A model generated the notes under the pieces. That model saw only the letters and a list, made by a program, of their open reading frames with translations, made no database searches and was not told where the DNA came from. A program made the position numbers and the translations under genes. A stretch of DNA of 8,744 nt. Source: Bacillota bacterium (GTDB lineage Bacteria; Bacillota_E; Sulfobacillia; Sulfobacillales; Sulfobacillaceae). How positions within the stretch are numbered: position 1 is the stretch's first letter; each line of letters starts with the position of its first letter. The stretch lies in NCBI GenBank assembly GCA_021820645.1, contig JAKADJ010000081.1:1-8744 (forward strand), written 5' to 3'. This document shows, in pieces, positions 7,084-8,744 of the stretch.

Positions 7084-7419
7084 CTAACGCAGATCAGCCG
7101 GAAACCACTCCGGCAAGGCGTCCTCGGGCACGATTCGACGGGCATTGCCGCCCGTCCAGCGAGGGGTTTCCTTAAGGGTTCCCAAGAAAATCAGGGTCCA
7201 GAATCGTTCCATCGGCGGTGGAAGAATCTGCGCATTTCTCGGTTCTTTAATCCACTGTTGAATGGCATCCCACTCGTACACTCGGAATAACCAGTCCCAG
7301 TCTTCGACAGTTCCGTCAGAGAGCACGGTAGGAATAATAATGGCCGCATGGCGTTCAGGGTCCAACCGGTCCGTATGATAACGATAAAACAACCGTTGGA
7401 TACGAAGTGGCAACGTCAT
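7084..7419 (-). CDS. Small DUF6922-like partner protein of the nucleotidyltransferase
   Basis: A 111-residue soluble protein. The start is ATG at 7419, sharing ATGA (7416-7419) with the stop of the upstream gene; that overlap is the usual sign of translational coupling. A longer reading from 7473 would lie inside the neighbouring gene and is rejected. Features seen: LFYRYHTDRLDPERHAAIII at about 10-29, VEDWDWLFRVYEWDAIQQWI at about 38-57, and PPPMERFWTLIFLG at about 67-80, a pattern I associate with DUF6922 proteins. These are small proteins often found beside AbiEii-type nucleotidyltransferases and suspected to be antitoxins or partners. The family name comes from memory of its pattern, not from a search. 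The antitoxin role is inferred from the coupling alone. Confidence 0.8.
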   Translation of the reverse strand: MTLPLRIQRLFYRYHTDRLDPERHAAIIIPTVLSDGTVEDWDWLFRVYEWDAIQQWIKEPRNAQILPPPMERFWTLIFLGTLKETPRWTGGNARRIVPEDALPEWFPADLR

Positions 7420-8099
7420 AAGCGCGGTCCTCGTGTTGGTGGAGCGGGCGGACGAAATCGTTGACGAGCCCAATTCTGGACATGCTGGGCCAAATCCTTG
7501 GAAACTGCGTCAAAAGATTGCGGGGTCACTAACAGGCTTAATGCGCTATCGCGGTCGGGAAGATCTTGTGTATAGGTTAATTGTTGAAGGAACAAACGAG
7601 CAGAAAAGGCATCGCGATAGGTGTCTTGGGCCATGTCCACAAGATCATCAAGTGACACAATGCCCCTTGTCAACACCGCGTGGAGGTCTAGATAATCGCG
7701 GGCTTGAGCACGTCGCCCTACCGTATAAGCCTTTTGAACCGCCACATCGCGGGCGTCGGCGACCGATAACCCCCGCCACGAATGATAATTAAATTGGTGC
7801 GTGAACGGGTAGGCTAGGAGTGTCACGGATACATCATTGAGTCGCCATTGAACTTGTTCGGATGTATTCAGTTCCCACTCGACCGTCCTAAAACTACTCA
7901 AGACATTTTTCATCCCAGTAAGAGACGGTAATCTTCCGAGTGGATTTTGAGTAAAGAAGTCCAAATCCCGCGACTGTCTGTGCCCGAGATGCAAGGCTAA
8001 CGCTGTGCCGCCAGACAAATAGAACTGTCTCATAACTGGCCATTGTGCCAATAGAGACGCCGTCTGGGCAGTGTTCGCGGGTAGGAGATCCTCGCGCAA
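7416..8099 (-). CDS. AbiEii/AbiGii-type nucleotidyltransferase (putative toxin)
   Basis: A 227-residue protein with the nucleotidyltransferase core of the AbiEii group, the toxin half of type IV toxin-antitoxin and phage-abortive-infection pairs. Numbered from TTG 8099, the active-site block is YLSGGTALALHLGHRQSRDL at 27-46, running on into DFF. G30-G31 form the glycine turn and D45-x-D47 the metal-binding pair. K123 and RDYLD at 134-138 match the later conserved helix of the family. Start choice: GTG at 8108 has its nearest ribosome site only 3 bases away, while TTG at 8099 has GGAGG 8 bases upstream, so TTG is preferred; GTG would add three residues. It is transcribed before, and coupled to, the DUF6922-like gene. 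No AbiEi-type regulator gene is adjacent. Both key Asp residues are present, so it looks active. Confidence 0.9.
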   Translation of the reverse strand: MREDLLPANTAQTASLLAQWPVMRQFYLSGGTALALHLGHRQSRDLDFFTQNPLGRLPSLTGMKNVLSSFRTVEWELNTSEQVQWRLNDVSVTLLAYPFTHQFNYHSWRGLSVADARDVAVQKAYTVGRRAQARDYLDLHAVLTRGIVSLDDLVDMAQDTYRDAFSARLFLQQLTYTQDLPDRDSALSLLVTPQSFDAVSKDLAQHVQNWARQRFRPPAPPTRGPRL

Positions 8100-8112
8100 C
8101 CCAATCACCTCC
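8097..8112 (-). promoter_or_regulatory. Ribosome site deciding a TTG start for the nucleotidyltransferase
   Basis: On the minus strand GGAGG occupies 8112-8108, and TTG at 8099-8097 follows after 8 bases. The site overlaps the rival GTG at 8108-8106, which makes GTG initiation unlikely. Confidence 0.6.
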
Positions 8113-8122
8113 CTCCCTATTT

Positions 8123-8151
8123 ATTATAGCCAACACGTCGAGCGTGCTGTA
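8123..8151 (-). promoter_or_regulatory. Promoter of the toxin pair with a possible operator
   Basis: A perfect -10 TATAAT lies at 8128-8123 on the minus strand, giving a leader of only about 15-20 bases. The -35 at 17-base spacing is TACAGC (8151-8146), a poor match, so an activator or another sigma contact may be needed. An inverted repeat CACG-N5-CGTG at 8134-8146 sits between -35 and -10, where a repressor would block transcription; autoregulation is inferred. Confidence 0.5.
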
Positions 8152-8283
8152 TTGGGAAGAAAAACATTTTCGCGAACTAGAGACGAGGTTGGAGGTTGCC
8201 GAAGTTGTCGGGCCTTGAACGGTGGGCAATAAGGGATCTATTGGCCGAACAAATCCGCTAAGTGGTGTCTTCCTTTAGCAGAC

Positions 8284-8519
8284 TTACGGGGTCTCTGTCG
8301 AAAACTTCTCAATGATCCCGAGTAAGCGTTCCAGCTCCGAATTGCGCCGGCCTGCCGCTTGGGCATAGGACACGGGATTCTCGTAGTGATAATGGTGGGC
8401 GTCAACATGTCGCTGGAAGGCGCGTAACGTGAGAAAAAAGCCCTTAAACGTCTAGGCCTCCCGATAGCCGGTAAAACGGTAAACGGGCGGTTCTTTAGCA
8501 AACGTCCATACTCAATCAT
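8284..8519 (-). pseudogene. Decayed small gene of about 78 codons, one frameshift and one in-frame stop
   Basis: An ATG at 8519 has GGAGG (8531-8527) 7 bases upstream and reads MIEY. After a probable one-base loss near 8505-8510 the protein-like frame continues as WTFAKEPPVYRFTGYREA, meets a TAG at 8454-8452, then runs 55 more residues to TAA at 8286-8284. That last part includes FKGFFLTLRAFQRHVDAHHY, YENPVSYAQAAGRRNSELER and LLGIIEKF. The composition is clearly protein-like, unlike the open frame that overlaps it. I do not recognise the family; an IS-related fragment or a small regulator are both possible. It lies directly upstream of the toxin pair on the same strand, so it might once have been a third gene of that module, but this is not shown. 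Confidence 0.65.
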
Positions 8520-8561
8520 TCGTAGGCCTCCGACGATATATGTTTTCATGAAAAGAAATCG

Positions 8562-8586
8562 AAAATGGTGTCTAACAGGCCATTTT
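8562..8586. terminator. AT-rich hairpin AAAATGG / CCATTTT, possible bidirectional terminator
   Basis: Perfect 7-base arms (8562-8568 and 8580-8586) surround an 11-base loop, with A-rich and T-rich tails on either side. It could stop leftward transcripts entering from beyond the right edge. The stem is weak, being mostly A-T pairs. Confidence 0.3.
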
Positions 8587-8723
8587 TGTTTGATGACGAT
8601 GACGACTCAAGCACCGGCCGATTTGTTCCGTTTTGCAGGGACTTTTTTGCCTCTATCATCTCATCATCAGATGCCTGAACCAACCGAGTTCCCCCGAGCA
8701 AAGACCGACGCTTGGGTTGGGTC

Positions 8724-8744
8724 ACGGCCAGTCAGGCGATGACT
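8724..8744 (+). repeat. Right copy of the 21-base palindromic repeat, reaching the window edge
   Basis: Differs from 6894-6914 by one base. Here the core AGTCA-GGCGA-TGACT is a perfect 5-base-arm palindrome. GTTGGG (8716-8721) precedes it, as it does the left copy. The repeat may continue beyond the window. Confidence 0.75.

Larger units (their letters stand above)
8247..8628. repeat. Imperfect inverted repeats flanking the decayed gene
   Basis: GAACAAATC at 8247-8255 is matched inverted by GATTTGTTC at 8620-8628. Allowing two mismatches the arms extend to about 14 bases. They enclose the decayed small gene, as the ends of a degenerate mobile element would, but the arms are short and no target duplication was found. 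Confidence 0.3.

Noticed and set aside
6943..7290. Open frame with a fair ribosome site that reads through the mosaic copy
   Set aside because: Only the copied 29 residues look protein-like. The rest is antisense to the DUF6922-like gene and rich in Arg, Gly and Pro, as shadow frames are.
8144..8218. Rightward 24-codon frame from GTG (VLYWEEKHFRELETRLEV...)
   Set aside because: The composition is protein-like but it is very short, has no ribosome site and overlaps the toxin promoter. It could be a fragment of a lost gene, not enough to call.
8238..8549. Leftward 103-codon open frame over the decayed gene
   Set aside because: After its first few codons it is rich in Arg, Pro and Ser; the frame beside it, broken by one stop, looks far more like real protein.
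8548..8742. Rightward open frame of 64 codons at the right edge
   Set aside because: No ribosome site, odd composition, and it ends within the 21-base repeat. No similarity recognised.
1..8744. CRISPR array, tRNA or rRNA genes
   Set aside because: No evenly spaced repeats and no cloverleaf or rRNA-like sequence were seen by eye.

Overview
The window looks like a piece of chromosome from a Gram-positive, Firmicutes-type bacterium, plausibly a Sulfobacillus-like acidophile. That placement is an inference from the moderate G+C, strong AGGAGG-type ribosome sites, frequent GTG and probable TTG starts, and the kinds of protein seen. No rRNA or other marker gene is present to fix it.

Left part (1-4200). 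A membrane acyltransferase of the acyltransferase-3 (OafA/YrhL) family runs leftward off the window edge. Divergent from it is an APC-family amino-acid permease. After about 500 bases without a convincing gene comes a DmpA/P1-family self-processing aminopeptidase. The permease and peptidase together suggest uptake and breakdown of amino acids or short peptides.

Middle (4270-6894). A likely three-gene rightward operon holds a CSP41-like SDR NAD(P)-binding protein and two unrecognised proteins, each with an N-terminal membrane anchor and an outward-facing domain. Gaps are 48 bases and then 3 or 78 bases, depending on the start of the third gene.

Right part (6894-8744). This looks like an accessory patch. 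It holds a leftward pair with a 4-base ATGA overlap: an AbiEii-type nucleotidyltransferase toxin and a small DUF6922-like partner. Upstream of the pair, on the same strand, is a decayed small gene with one frameshift and one in-frame stop. The patch is bracketed by two near-identical 21-base copies of a small palindromic repeat, the second reaching the window edge. Just inside the left copy is an exact 104-base mosaic copy of part of the SDR gene. It joins two segments that are 97 bases apart in the gene, fused exactly at a shared 9-base repeat (CATCTGGCT), which implies a copying event plus a 106-base microhomology deletion. Read-through of the toxin operon would transcribe this copy antisense to the SDR mRNA. 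The mosaic copy is the most unusual structure in the window.
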